From assembly GCF_050947335.1 (NCBI RefSeq), contig NW_027473864.1:1-64000 (forward strand): DNA of 64,000 bases. Direction: 5' to 3'. The notes beneath the pieces are model-generated. The model saw only the letters and a program-made list of their open reading frames with translations. It did not search any database and was not told the DNA's origin. Of this stretch, positions 44,237 through 59,341 are shown one piece after another (positions within the stretch are counted from its first letter, which is position 1; the number at the start of each line of letters is the position of its first letter). Origin of the DNA: Megachile rotundata. Lineage: Eukaryota; Arthropoda; Insecta; Hymenoptera; Megachilidae. Both the position numbers and the translations under genes were made by a program.

Positions 44237-45398
44237 TCTAACTCATATTATTAGCCATATTATGCTTATATGATCGATAGAACGACAATTACTATACTTA
44301 TTACTCTTATTATTATCAATCTAACTCATATTATTAGCCATATTATGCTTATATGATCGATAGAACGAGAATTACTATACTCACTACTCTTAGTATTATC
44401 AATCTAACTCATATTATTAGCCATATTATGCTTAAATGATCGATAGAACGACAATTACTATACTTATTACTCTTATTGTTATCAATCTAACTCATATTAT
44501 TAGCCATATTATGCTTATATGATCGATAGAACGAGAATTACTATACTCACTTCTCTTAGTATTATCAATCTAACTCATATTATTAGCCATATTATGCTTA
44601 TATTATCGATAGAACGACAATTACTATACTTATTACTTTTATTATTATCAATCTAACTCGTATTATTAGACATATTATGCTTAAATGATTGATAGAACGA
44701 CAATTACTATACTTATTACTCTTATTATTATCAATCTAACTCATATTATTAGCCATATTATGCTTATATGATCGATAGAACGACAATTACTCTACTTATT
44801 ACTCTTATTATTATCAATCTAACTCATATTATTAGCCATATTATGCTTAAATGATCGATAGAACGACAATTACTATACTTATTACTCTTATTATTATCAA
44901 TCTAACTCATATTATTAACCATATTATGCAGATATGATCGATCGCACGACATTTGCTATACCTATTACTCTTATTATTATGCATCTAACTCATATTATTA
45001 ACCATATTATGCAGATATGATCTATAGAACTACAATTACTATACTCACTACTCTTATTATTATCAATCTAACTCATATTATTAGCCATATTATGCTTATA
45101 TTATCGATAGAACGACAATTACTATACTCATTACTCTTATTATTATCAATCTAACGCATATTATTAGCCATATTATGCTTATATGATCGACAGAACGACA
45201 ATTACTATACTTATTACACTCACTATTATCAATCTAACTCATGTTATTAACCATATTATGCAGATATGATCGATAGAACGACAATTACTATACTTATTAC
45301 TCTTATTATTATCAATCTAACTCATATTATTAGCCAAACTATGCAGATATGATCGATAGAACTACAATTACTATACTCATTACTCTTATTATTATCAA
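44237..45398 (+). repeat. Fourteen-monomer insertion in block G
   Basis: The distance to matching landmarks in H falls from 10043 (GTATTAACAC at 44061 and 54104) to 8881 (TGATCGACAG at 45433 and 54314), so G has 1162 bp, exactly 14 monomers, that H lacks. Block A also lacks them. The extra stretch resembles 32.8-34.5 kb and 12.8-14.1 kb: ACTTCTCTTA at 44549, 33014 and 13011, then GCACGACATTTGC, TCTAACGCAT and GCCAAACTATGCAG in the same order. It is a mosaic-region segment carried into a long block. Exact junctions are uncertain by about one monomer. Confidence 0.78.
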
Positions 45399-45979
45399 TC
45401 TAACTCATATTATTAGCCATATTATGCTTATATGATCGACAGAACGAGAATTACTACACTCACTACTCTTAGTATTATCAATCTAACTCATATTATTAGC
45501 CATATTATGCTTATATGATCGAGAGAACGACAATTACTATACTTATTACACTCACTGTTATCAATCTAACTCATATTATTAACCATATTATGCAGATATG
45601 ATCGATAGAACGACAGTTACTATACACATTACTCTTACTATTATCAATCTAACTCATATTATTAACCATATTATGCAGATATGATCGATAGCACGACATG
45701 TACTATACTTACTACTCTTATTATTATCAACCTAACTCACATTATTAGCCATATTATGCTTAAATGATCGATAGAACGACAATTACTATACTTATTACTC
45801 TTATTATTATCAATCTAACTCATATTATTAGCCATATTATGCTTATATGAGCAATAGAACTACAATTACTATACTTATTACTCTTATTATTATAAATCTA
45901 ACTCATATTATTAACCATATTATGCAGATATGATCGATAGAACTACAATTACTATACTTATTACTCTTATTATTATCAA

Positions 45980-46062
45980 TCTAACTCGTATTATTAGCCA
46001 TATTATGCTTATGTGATCGATAGAACGACAAATACTATACTTATTACTGTTATTATTATCAA
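45980..46062 (+). repeat. Chimeric monomer at a seven-monomer deletion
   Basis: The front (TCTAACTCGT, TTAGCC) matches the monomer at 54861 in H. The rest (TTATGTGATCG, ACAAATAC, CTGTT) matches the one at 55442. The offset to H changes here from 8881 to 9462, that is 581 bp or seven monomers. Block A has the same long form as H, so block G lost the seven monomers by exchange within this repeat. Confidence 0.82.
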
Positions 46063-48220
46063 TCTAACTCATATTATTAGCCATATTATGCTTAAATGAT
46101 CGATAGAACTACAATTACTATACTCATTACTCTTATTATTATCAATCTAACTCATATTATTAGCCATATTATGCTTATATGATCGATAGAACGAGAATTA
46201 CTATACTCACTACTCTTAATATTATCACTCTAACTCATATTATTAGCCTTATTATGCTTATATGATCGATAGAACGACAATTACTGTACTTATTACTCTT
46301 ATTATTATCAATCTAACTCATATTATTAGCCATATTATGCTTATATGATCGATAGAACGAGAATTACTATACTCACTACTCTTAGTATTATCAATCTAAC
46401 TCATATTATTAGCCATATTATGCTTATATTATCGATAGAGCGACAATTACTATACTTATTACTGTTATTATTATCAATCTAACTCATATTATTAGCCATA
46501 TTGTGCTTAAATGATCGATAGAAAGACAATTACTATACTTATTACTCTTATTATTATCAATCTAACTCATATTATTAGCGATATTATGCTTATGTGATCG
46601 ATAGAACGACAAATACTATACTTATTACTGTTATTATTATCAATCTAACTCATATTATTAACCATATTATGCAGATATGATCGATAGCACGACATTTACT
46701 ATACTTACTACTCTTATTATTATCAATCTAATTCATATTATTAACCATATTATGCTAATATGATCGATAGAACGACAATTACTATACTTATTACACTCAC
46801 TGTTACCAATCTAACTCATATTATTAACCATATTGTGCAGATATGATCGATAGCACGACATTTACTATACACATTACTCTTACTATTATTAATCTAACTC
46901 ATATTATTAGCCTTATTATGCTTATATGATCGATAGCACGACATTTACTATACACATTACTCTTACTATTATTAATCTAACTCATATTATTAGCCATATT
47001 ATGCTTATATTATCGATAGAGCGACAATTACTATACTTATTACTGTTATTATTATCAATCTAACTCATATTATTAGCCATATTGTGCTTAAATGATCGAT
47101 AGAAAGACAATTACTATACTTATTACTCCTATTGTTATCAATCTAACTCATATTATTAGCCATATTATGCTTATGTGATCGATAGAACGACAAATACTAT
47201 ACTTATTACTCTTATTATTATCAATCTAACTCATATTATTAACCATATTATGCAGATATGATCGATAGAACTACAATTACTATACTCATTACTCTTATCA
47301 TTATCAATCTAACTCATATTACTAGCCATATTATGCTTAAATGATTGATAGAACGACAATTACTATACTTATTACTCTTATTATTATCAATCTAACTCAT
47401 ATTATTAGCCATATTATGCTTATATGATCGATAGAACGACAATTACTCTACTTATTACTCTTATTATTATCAATATAACTCATATTATTAACCATATTAT
47501 GCTTATATGATCGATAGAACGACAATTACTATACTTATTACTCTTATTATTATCAATCTAACTCATATTATTAACCATATTATGCAGATATGATCTATAG
47601 AACTACAATTACTATACTCATTACTCTTATTATTATCAATCTAACTCATATTATTAGCCATATTATGCTTATATGATCAATAGAACGAGAATTACTATAC
47701 TCACTACTCTTAGTATTATCAATCTAACTCATATTATTAGCCATATTATGCTTATATGATCGATAGAACGACAATTACCATACTTATTACTCTTATTATT
47801 ATCAATCTAACTCATATTATTAGCCATATTATGCTTATATGATCGATAGAACGAGAATTACTATACTCACTACTCTTAGTATTATCAATCTAACTCATAT
47901 TATTAGCCATATTATGCTTATAATATCGATAGAACGACAATTACTATTCTTGTTACTGTTATTATTATCAATCTAACTCATATTATTAGCCATATTATGC
48001 TTAAATGATCGATAGAACTACAATTACTATACTCATTGCTCTTATTATTATCAATCTAACTCATATTATTAGCCATATTATGCTTATATGATCGATAGAA
48101 CGAGAATTACTATACTCACTACTCTTAATATTATTACTCTAACTCATACTATTAGCCATATTATGCTTATATGATCGATAGAACGACAATTACTATACTT
48201 ATTACTCTTATTGTTATCAA

Positions 48221-51200
48221 TCTAACTCATATTATTAGCCATATTATGCTTATATGATCGATAGAACGAGAATTACTATACTCACTACTCTTAGTATTAT
48301 CAATCTAACTCATATTATTAGCCATATCATGCTTATATTATCGATAGAACGACAATTACTATACTTATTACTCTTATTATTATCAATCTAACTCATATTA
48401 TTAGCCATATTATGCTTATATGATCGATAGAACGAGAATTACTATACTCACTACTCTTAGTATTATCAATCTAACTCATATTATTAGCCATATTATGCTT
48501 ATATTATCGATAGAACGACAATTACTATACTTATTACTGTTATTATTACCAATCTAACTCGTATTATTAGACATATTATGCTTAAATGATTGATAGAGCG
48601 ACAATTACTATACTTATTACACTCACTATTATCAATCTAACTCATGTTATTAACCATATTATGCAGATATGATCGATAGAACGACAATTACTATACTTAT
48701 TACTCTTATTATTATCAATCTAACTCATATTATTAGCCATATTATGCTTATATGATCGATAGAACGACAATTACTATACTTATTACTCGTATTATTATAA
48801 ATCTAACTCATATTATTAGCCATATTATTCTTATTTGATCGATAGAACGACAAATACTATACTTATTACTCTTATTATTATCAATCTAATTCATATTATT
48901 AACCATATTATGCTAATATGATCGATAGAACGACAATTACTATACTTATTACACTCACTGTTATGAATCTAACTCATATTATTAACCATATTGTGCAGAT
49001 ATGATCGATAGCACGACACTTACTATACACATTACTCTTACTATTATTAATCTAACTCATATTATTAGCCTTATTATGCTTATATGATCGATAGAACGAC
49101 AATTACTGTACTTATTACTCTTATTGTTATCAATCTAACTCATATTATTAGCCATATTATGCTTATATGATCGATAGAACGAGAATTACTATACTCACTA
49201 CTCTTAGTATTATCAATCTAACTCATATTATTAGCCATATTATGCTTATATTATCGATAGAACGACAATTACTATACTTATTACTGTTATTATTATCAAT
49301 CTAACTCGTATTATTAGACATATTATGCTTAAATGATTGATAGAACGACAATTACTATACTTATTACTCTTATTATTATCAATCTAACTCATATTATTAG
49401 CCATATTATGCTTATATGATCGATAGAACGACATTTACTCTACTTATTACTCTTATTATTATCAATCTAACTCATATTATTAACCATATTATGCTTATAT
49501 GATCGATAGAACGACAATTACTATACTTATTACTCTTATTATTATCAATCTAACTCATATTATTAACCATATTATGCAGATATGAACGATCGCCCGACAT
49601 TTGCTATACCTATTACTCTTATTATTATGCATCTAACTCATATTATTAACCATATTATGCAGATATGATCTATAGAACTACAATTACTATACTCATTACT
49701 CTTATTATTATCAATCTAACTCATATTATTAGGCATATTATGCTTATATGATCGATAGAACTAGAATTACTATACTCACTACTCTTAGTATTATCAATCT
49801 AACTCATATTATTAACCATATTATGCTTATATGATCGATAGAACGACAATTACTATACTTATTACTCTTATTATTATCAATCTAACTCATATTATTAACC
49901 ATATTATGCAGATATGATCGATCGCACGACATTTGCTATACCTATTACTCTTATTTTTATGAATCTGACTCATATTATTAACCATATTATGCAGATATGA
50001 TCGATAGATGTACAATTACTATACTCATTACTCTTAGTATTATCAATCTAACTCATATTATTAGCCATATTATGCTTATATGATCGATAGAATGAGAATT
50101 ACTATACCCACTACTCTTAGTATTATCACTCTAACTCATATTATTAGCCTTATTATGCTTATATGATCGATAGAACGACAATTACTGTACTTATTACTCT
50201 TATTATTATCAATCTAACTCATATTATTAGCCATATTATGCTTATATGATCGATAGAACGAGAATTACTATACTCACTACTCTTAGTATTATCAATCTAA
50301 CTCATATTATTAGCCATATTATGCTTATATGATCGATAGAACGACAATTACTATACTTATTACTCTTATTATCATCAATCTAACTCATATTATTAGCCAT
50401 ATTATGCTTATATGATCGATAGAACGAGAATTACTATACTCACTACTCTTAGTATTATCAATCTAACTCATATTATTAGCCATATTATGCTTAAATGATC
50501 GATAGAACTACAATTACTATACTCATTACTCTTATTATTATCAATCTAACTCATATTATTAGCCAAATTATGCTTATATGATCGATAGAACGAGAATTAC
50601 TATACTCACTACTCTTAATATTATTACTCTAACTCATATTATTAGCCATATTATGCTTATATGATCGATAGAACGACAATTACTATACTTATTACTCTTA
50701 TTGTTATCAATCTAACTCATATTATTAGCCATATTATGCTTATATGATCGATAGAACGAGAATTACTATACTCACTACTCTTAGTATTATCAATCTAACT
50801 CATATTATTAGCCATATTATGCTTATATGATCGATAGAACGGCAATTACTATACTTATTACTCTTATTATCATCAATCTAACTCATATTATTAGCCATAT
50901 TATGCTTATATGATCGATAGAACGAGAATTACTATACTCACTACTCTTAGTATTATCAATCTAACTCATATTATTAGCCATATTATGCTTAAATGATCGA
51001 TAGAACTACAATTACTATACTCATTACTCTTATTATTATCAATCTAACTCATATTATTAGCCAAATTATGCTTATATGATCGATAGAACGAGAATTACTA
51101 TACTCACTACTCTTAATATTATTACTCTAACTCATATTATTAGCCATATTATGCTTATATGATCGATAGAACGAGAATTACTATACTCACTACTCTTAGT

Positions 51201-54200
51201 ATTATCAATCTAACTCATATTATTAGCCATATTATGCTTATATGATCGATAGAACGACAATTACTATACTTATTACTCTTATTATCATCAATCTAACTCA
51301 TATTATTAGCCATATTATGCTTATATGATCGATAGAACGAGAATTACTATACTCACTACTCTTAGTATTATCAATCTAACTCATATTATTAGCCATATTA
51401 TGCTTAAATGATCGATAGAACTACAATTACTATACTCATTACTCTTATTATTATCAATCTAACTCATATTATTAGCCAAATTATGCTTATATGATCGATA
51501 GAACGAGAATTACTATACTCACTACTCTTAATATTATTACTCTAACTCATATTATTAGCCATATTATGCTTATATGATCGATAGAACGACAATTACTATA
51601 CTTATTACTCTTATTGTTATCAATCTAACTCATATTATTAGCCATATTATGCTTATATGATCGATAGAACGAGAATTACTATACTCACTACTCTTAGTAT
51701 TATCAATCTAACTCATATTATTAGCCATATTATGCTTATATGATCGATAGAACGGCAATTACTATACTTATTACTCTTATTATCATCAATCTAACTCATA
51801 TTATTAGCCATATTATGCTTATATGATCGATAGAACGAGAATTACTATACTCACTACTCTTAGTATTATCAATCTAACTCATATTATTAGCCATATTATG
51901 CTTAAATGATCGATAGAACTACAATTACTATACTCATTACTCTTATTATTATCAATCTAACTCATATTATTAGCCAAATTATGCTTATATGATCGATAGA
52001 ACGAGAATTACTATACTCACTACTCTTAATATTATTACTCTAACTCATATTATTAGCCATATTATGCTTATATGATCGATAGAACGACAATTACTATACT
52101 CATTACTCTTATTATTATCAATCCAACTCATATTATTAGCCATATTATGCTTATATGATCGATAGAACGAGAATTACTATACTCACTACTCTTAGTATTA
52201 TCAATCTAACTCATATTATTAGCCATATTATGCTTATATGATCGATAGAATGAGAATTACTATACTCACTACTCTTAGTATTATCACTCTAACTCATATT
52301 ATTAGCCTTATTATGCTTATATGATCGATAGAACGACAATTACTGTACTTATTACTCTTACTGTTATCAATCTAACTCATATTATTAGCCATATTATGCT
52401 TATATGATCGATAGAACGACAATTACTCTACTTATTACTCTTATTATTATCAATATAACTCATATTATTAACCATATTATGCTTATATGATCGATAGAAC
52501 GACAATTACTATACTTATTACTCTTATTATTATCAATCTAACTCATATTATTAACCATATTATGCAGATATGATCGATAGAACTACAATTACTATACTCA
52601 TTACTCTTATTATTATCAATCTAACTCATATTATTAGCCATATTATGCTTATATGATCGATAGAACGACAATTACTGTACTTATTACTCTTATCATTATC
52701 GATCTAACTCATATTATTAACCATATTATGCAGATATGATCTATAGATCTACAATTACTATACTCATTACTCTTAGTATTATCAATCTAACTCATATTAT
52801 TAGCCATATTATGCTGATATGATCGATAGAATGAGAATTACTATACTCACTACTCTTAGTATTATCACTCTAAGTCATATTATTAGCCTTATTATGCTTA
52901 TATGATCGATAGAACGACAATTACTGCACTTATTACTCTTATTATTATCAATCTAACTCATATTATTAGCCATATTATGCTTATATGATCGATAGAACGA
53001 GAATTACTATACTCACTACTCTTAGTATTATCAATCTAACTCATATTATTAGCCATATTATGCTTATATGATCGATAGAACGACAATTACTATACTTATT
53101 ACTCTTATTATTATCAATCTAACTCATATTATTAGCCATATTATGCTTATATGATCGATAGAACGAGAATTACTATACTCACTACTCTTAGTATTATCAA
53201 TCTAACTCATATTATTAGCCATATTATGCTTAAATGATCGATAGAACGACAATTACTATACTTATTACTCTTATTGTTATCAATCTAACTCATATTATTA
53301 GCCATATTATGCTTATATGATCGATAGAACGAGAATTACTATACTCACTACTCTTAGTATTATCAATCTAACTCATATTATTAGCCATATTATGCTTATA
53401 TTATCGATAGAACGACAATTACTATACTTATTACTGTTATTATTATCAATCTAACTCGTATTATTAGACATATTATGCTTAAATGATTGATAGAACGACA
53501 ATTACTATACTTATTACTCTTATTATTATCTATCTAACTCATATTATTAACCATATTATGCAGATATGATCGATAGAACTGCAATTACTATACTCATTAC
53601 TCTTATTATTATCAATCTAACTCATATTATTAGCCATATTATGCTTATATGATCGATAGAACGACAATTACTGTACTTATTACTCTTATCATTATCGATC
53701 TAACTCATATTATTAACCATATTATGCAGATATGATCGATAGATCTACAATTACTATACTCATTACTCTTAGTATTATCAATCTAACTCATATTATTAGC
53801 CATATTATGCTTATATGATCGATAGAATGAGAATTACTATACTCACTACTCTTAGTATTATCACTCTAACTCATATTATTAGCCATATTATGCTTATATG
53901 ATCGATAGAACGACAACTACTCTACTTATTACTCTTATTATTATCAATCTAACTCATATTATTAGCCATATTATGCTTAAATGATCGATAGAACTACAAT
54001 TACTATACTCATTACTCTTATTATTATCAATCTAACTCATATTATTAGCCATATTATGCTTATATGATCGATAGAATGAGAATTACTATACTCACTACTC
54101 TTAGTATTAACACTCTAACTCATATTATTAGCCTTATTATGCTTATATGATCGATAGAACGACAATTACTGCACTTATTACTCTTATTATTATCAATCTA

Positions 54201-57137
54201 ACTCATATTATTAGCCATATTATGCTTATATGATCGATAGAACGAGAATTACTATACTCACTACTCTTAGTATTATCAATCTAACTCATATTATTAGCCA
54301 TATTATGCTTATATGATCGACAGAACGAGAATTACTACACTCACTACTCTTAGTATTATCAATCTAACTCATATTATTAGCCATATTATGCTTATATGAT
54401 CGAGAGAACGACAATTACTATACTTATTACACTCACTGTTATCAATCTAACTCATATTATTAACCATATTATGCAGATATGATCGATAGAACGACAGTTA
54501 CTATACACATTACTCTTACTATTATCAATCTAACTCATATTATTAACCATATTATGCAGATATGATCGATAGCACGACATGTACTATACTTACTACTCTT
54601 ATTATTATCAACCTAACTCACATTATTAGCCATATTATGCTTAAATGATCGATAGAACGACAATTACTATACTTATTACTCTTATTATTATCAATCTAAC
54701 TCATATTATTAGCCATATTATGCTTATATGAGCAATAGAACTACAATTACTATACTTATTACTCTTATTATTATAAATCTAACTCATATTATTAACCATA
54801 TTATGCAGATATGATCGATAGAACTACAATTACTATACTTATTACTCTTATTATTATCAATCTAACTCGTATTATTAGCCATATTATGCTTATATGATCG
54901 ACAGAACGAGAATTACTATACTCACTACTCTTAGTATTATCAATCTAACTCATATTATTAGCCACATTATGCTTATATGATCGATAGAACTACAATTACT
55001 ATACTCATTACTCTTATTATTATCAATCCAACTCATATTATTACCCATATTATGCTGATATGATCGATAGAACGACAATTACTATACTTATTACACTCAC
55101 TGTTATCAATCTAACTCATATTATTAACCATATTGTGCAGATATGATCGATAGCACGACATTTACTATACACATTACTCTTACTATTATTAATCTAACTC
55201 ATATTATTAGCCTTATTATGCTTATATGATCGATAGAACGACAATTACTGTACTTATTACTCTTACTATTATCAATCTAACTCATATTATTAACCATATT
55301 ATGCAGATATGATCGATAGCACTACATTTACTATACTTACTACTCTTATTATTATCAATCTAACTCATATTATTAGCCATATTATGCAGATATGATCTAT
55401 AGAACTACAATTACTATACTTATTACTCTTATTATTATCAATCTAACTCATATTATTAGCGATATTATGCTTATGTGATCGATAGAACGACAAATACTAT
55501 ACTTATTACTGTTATTATTATCAATCTAACTCATATTATTAGCCATATTATGCTTAAATGATCGATAGAACTACAATTACTATACTCATTACTCTTATTA
55601 TTATCAATCTAACTCATATTATTAGCCATATAATGCTTATATGATCGATAGAACGAGAATTACTATATTCACTACTCTTAATATTATCACTCTAACTCAT
55701 ATTATTAGCCTTATTATGCTTATATGATCGATAGAACGACAATTACTGTACTTATTACTCTTATTATTATCAATCTAACTCATATTATTAGCCATATTAT
55801 GCTTATATGATCGATAGAACGAGAATTACTATACTCACTACTCTTAGTATTATCAATCTAACTCATATTATTAGCCATATTATGCTTATATTATCGATAG
55901 AGCGACAATTACTATACTTATTACTGTTATTATTATCAATCTAACTCATATTATTAGCCATATTGTGCTTAAATGATCGACAGAAAGACAATTACTATAC
56001 TTATTACTCTTATTATTATCAATCTAACTCATATTATTAGCGATATTATGCTTATGTGATCGATAGAACGACAAATACTATACTTATTACTGTTATTATT
56101 ATCAATCTAACTCATATTATTAACCATATTATGCAGATATGATCGATAGCACGACATTTACTATACTTACTACTCTTATTATTATCAATCTAATTCATAT
56201 TATTAACCATATTATGCTAATATGATCGATAGAACGACAATTACTATACTTATTACACTCACTGTTACCAATCTAACTCATATTATTAACCATATTGTGC
56301 AGATATGATCGATAGCACGACATTTACTATACACATTACTCTTACTATTATTAATCTAACTCATATTATTAGCCTTATTATGCTTATATGATCGATAGAA
56401 CGACAATTACTGTACTTATTACTCTTACTATTATCAATCTAACTCATATTATTAACCATATTATGCAGATATGATCGATAGCACGACATTTACTATACTT
56501 ACTACTCTTAGTATTATCACTCTAACTCATATTATTAGCCTTATTATGCTTATATGATCGATAGAACGACAATTACTGTACTTATTACTCTTATTGTTAT
56601 CAATCTAACTCATATTATTAGCCATATTATGCTTATATGATCGATAGAACGAGAATTACTATACTCACTACTCTTAATATTATTACTCTAACTCATACTA
56701 TTAGCCATATTATGCTTATATGATCGATAGAACGACAATTACTATACTTATTACTCTTATTGTTATCAATCTAACTGATATTATTAGACATATTATGCTT
56801 ATATGATCGATAGAACGAGAATTACTATACTCACTACTCTTAGTATTATCAATCTAACTCATATTATTAGCCATATTATGCTTATATTATCGATAAAACG
56901 ACAATTACTATACTTATTACTGTTATTATTATCAATCTAACTCATATTATTAGCCATATTATGCTTAAATGATCGATAGAACGACAATTACTATACTTAT
57001 TACTCCTATTGTTATCAATCTAACTCATATTATTAGCCATATTATGGTTATGTGATCGATAGAACGACAAATACTATACTTATTACTCTTATTATTATCA
57101 ATCTAACTCATATTATTAACCATATTATGCAGATATG
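48221..57137 (+). repeat. Long repeat partner of 1-8004
   Basis: This segment matches the first 8 kb of the window in monomer order and nearly all variants. The only large difference I saw is the 913-bp tandem duplication at 50213-52038. Marks shared by these two alone include CGCCCGACAT (1371, 49591) and GCACGACACT (791, 49011). Marks shared with other blocks as well but in register here include ATGCTGATATG (near 3680 and 52813) and GCCATATAATG (near 6491 and 55624). The alignment ends where 8005 onward switches monomer type. Confidence 0.87.
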
Positions 57138-58678
57138 ATCTATAGAACTACAATTACTATACTCATTACTCTTATTATTATCAATCTAACTCATATTATT
57201 AGCCATATTATGCTTATATGATCAATAGAACGAGAATTACTATACTCACTACTCTTAGTATTATCAATCTAACTCATATTATTAGCCATATTATGCTTAT
57301 ATGATCGATAGAACGACAATTACCATACTTATTACTCTTATTATTATCAATCTAACTCATATTATTAGCCATATTATGCTTATATGATCGATAGAACGAG
57401 AATTACTATACTCACTACTCTTAGTATTATCAATCTAACTCATATTATTAGCCATATTATGCTTATAATATCGATAGAACGACAATTACTATTCTTGTTA
57501 CTGTTATTATTATCAATCTAACTCATATTATTAGCCATATTATGCTTAAATGATCGATAGAACTACAATTACTATACTCATTGCTCTTATTATTATCAAT
57601 CTAACTCATATTATTAGCCATATTATGCTTATATGATCGATAGAACGAGAATTACTATACTCACTACTCTTAATATTATTACTCTAACTCATACTATTAG
57701 CCATATTATGCTTATATGATCGATAGAACGACAATTACTATACTTATTACTCTTATTGTTATCAATCTAACTCATATTATTAGCCATATTATGCTTATAT
57801 GATCGATAGAACGAGAATTACTATACTCACTACTCTTAGTATTATCAATCTAACTCATATTATTAGCCATATCATGCTTATATTATCGATAGAACGACAA
57901 TTACTATACTTATTACTGTTATTATTATCAATCTAACCCGTATTATTAGATATATTATGCTTAAATGATTGATAGATCGACAATTACTATAATTATTACT
58001 CTTATTATTATCAATCTAACTCATATTATTAGCCATATTATGCTTATATGATCGATAGAACGACAATTACTCTACTTATTACTCTTATTATTATCAATCT
58101 AACTCATATTATTAACCATATTATGCTTATATGATCGATAGAACGATAATTACTATACTTATTACTCTTATTATTATCAATCTAACTCATATTATTAACC
58201 ATATTATGCAGATATGATCGATCGCACGACATTTGCTATACCTATTACCCTTATTTTTATGAATCTGACTCATATTATTAACCATATTATGCAGATATGA
58301 TCTATAGAACTACAATTACTATACTCATTACTCTTATTATTATCAATCTAACTCATATTATTAGCCATATTATGCTTAAATGATCGATAGAACGACAATT
58401 ACTATACTTATTACTCTTATTATTATCAATCTAACTCATATTATTAGCCATATTATGCTTATATGAGCAATAGAACTACAATTACTATACTTATTACTCT
58501 TATTATTATCTATCTAACTCATATTATTAACCATATTATGCAGATATGATCGATAGAACTACAATTACTATACTCATTACTCTTAGTATTATCAATCTAA
58601 CTCATATTATTAGCCATATTATGCTTAAATGATCGATAGAACTACAATTACTATACTCATTACTCTTATTATTATCAA
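48387..58678 (+). repeat. HOR block H, 124 monomers
   Basis: This 10292-bp block is all 83-bp monomers. It is the closest relative of block A up to about 57137 and then follows block F (57.1-58.68 kb matches 36.9-38.43 kb). It differs from A by an extra copy of an 11-monomer unit and by a net three-monomer gain between 57.1 and 57.7 kb. It also has TATGGTTATG near 57044, where A has TATGCTTATG. There is no separate end anchor: the junction with block I has lost six monomers, including the anchor pair. Confidence 0.82.
50213..52038 (+). repeat. Eleven-monomer tandem duplication (two 913-bp copies) in block H
   Basis: The copies are 50213-51125 and 51126-52038. Order: GAG, GAC with ATCATC, GAG, AAATG/TAC, GCCAAATT/GAG with TTATTAC, GAC with TTGTTATC, GAG, ACGGCAATT with ATCATC, GAG, AAATG/TAC, GCCAAATT/GAG. 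The unit is itself an older duplication of five and six monomers. Block A has it once (1993-2905), so the second copy is unique to H. I noticed no difference between the two copies at the landmarks checked (ATCATC, ACGGC, GCCAAATT), so it is probably very recent. Confidence 0.9.
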
Positions 58679-58761
58679 TCTAACTCATATTATTAGCCAT
58701 ATTATGCTTATATGATCGATAGAACGACAATTACTATACTTATTACTCGTATTTTTATAAA
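58679..58761 (+). repeat. Chimeric monomer at a six-monomer deletion, H/I junction
   Basis: The front has TTAGCC as at 38428 in block F. The tail TTACTCGTATTTTTATAAA combines TTACTCGTA and ATAAA of the 38926-type monomer with a TTTTTAT stretch like the 38428-type. The offset to the left copy changes here from 20251 to 19753, exactly six monomers. The alternation of parental bases suggests conversion during the exchange, or one extra A to T substitution. Confidence 0.8.
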
Positions 58762-58927
58762 TCTAACTCATATTATTAGCCATATTATTCTTATTTGATC
58801 GATAGAACGACAAATACTATACTTATTACTCTTATTATTATCAATCTAATTCATATTATTAACCATATTATGCTAATATGATCGATAGAACGACAATTAC
58901 TATACTTATTACACTCACTGTTATGAA

Positions 58928-59009
58928 TCTAACTCATATTATTAACCATTTTGGCAGATATGATCGATAGCACGACATTTACTATACACATTACTCTTAC
59001 TATTATTAA
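58928..59009 (+). repeat. 82-bp monomer with CATTTTGGCAG (block I)
   Basis: This is the same one-base deletion and local changes as at 39175-39256, and the next monomer starts at 59010. It is inherited through the 20-kb duplication, so the window's four short monomers represent three independent deletion events. Confidence 0.93.
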
Positions 59010-59341
59010 TCTAACTCATATTATTAGCCTTATTATGCTTATATGATCGATAGAACGACAATTACTGTACTTATTACTCTTATTGTTATCAATCTAACTC
59101 ATATTATTAGCCATATTATGCTTATATGATCGATAGAACGAGAATTACTATACTCACTACTCTTAGTATTATCAATCTAACTCATATTATTAGCCATATT
59201 ATGCTTATATTATCGATAGAACGACAATTACTATACTTATTACTGTTATTATTATCAATCTAACTCGTATTATTAGACATATTATGCTTAAATGATTGAT
59301 AGAACGACAATTACTATACTTATTACTCTTATTATTATCAA

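Larger units (their letters stand above)
34528..44247 (+). repeat. Left copy of a 20-kb-period segmental duplication
   Basis: This segment matches 54280-64000. Offsets are 19752 at the start, 20251 in the middle (TATGGTTATG, TTCTTGTTAC and TTATTAGATA) and 19753 from about 38926 to the end. The shifts are whole monomers apart from the one-base deletions. Shared private marks include the eight-monomer tandem duplication, the CATTTTGGCAG deletion monomer, TATGTTCGATAG near 41449 (61202) and GCAATATTATG. The preceding monomers (GCCAAACT type here, GAG type at 54197) do not match, so the left limit is real. The right limit is only the window end. Confidence 0.85.
38594..48386 (+). repeat. HOR block G, 118 monomers
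   Basis: The 9793-bp block starts with the same monomer series as A and H (offset 38427 from A and 9793 to H). It differs from both by an eight-monomer tandem duplication (39589-40916), loss of two monomers near 41.2 kb, a substituted stretch at about 43.3-43.8 kb, a 14-monomer insertion (44237-45398) and a seven-monomer deletion at 45980. Its last 1.3 kb mixes a piece like 7.86-8.25 kb with a piece like 36.9-37.7 kb (TTCTTGTTAC at 47947). Confidence 0.8.
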
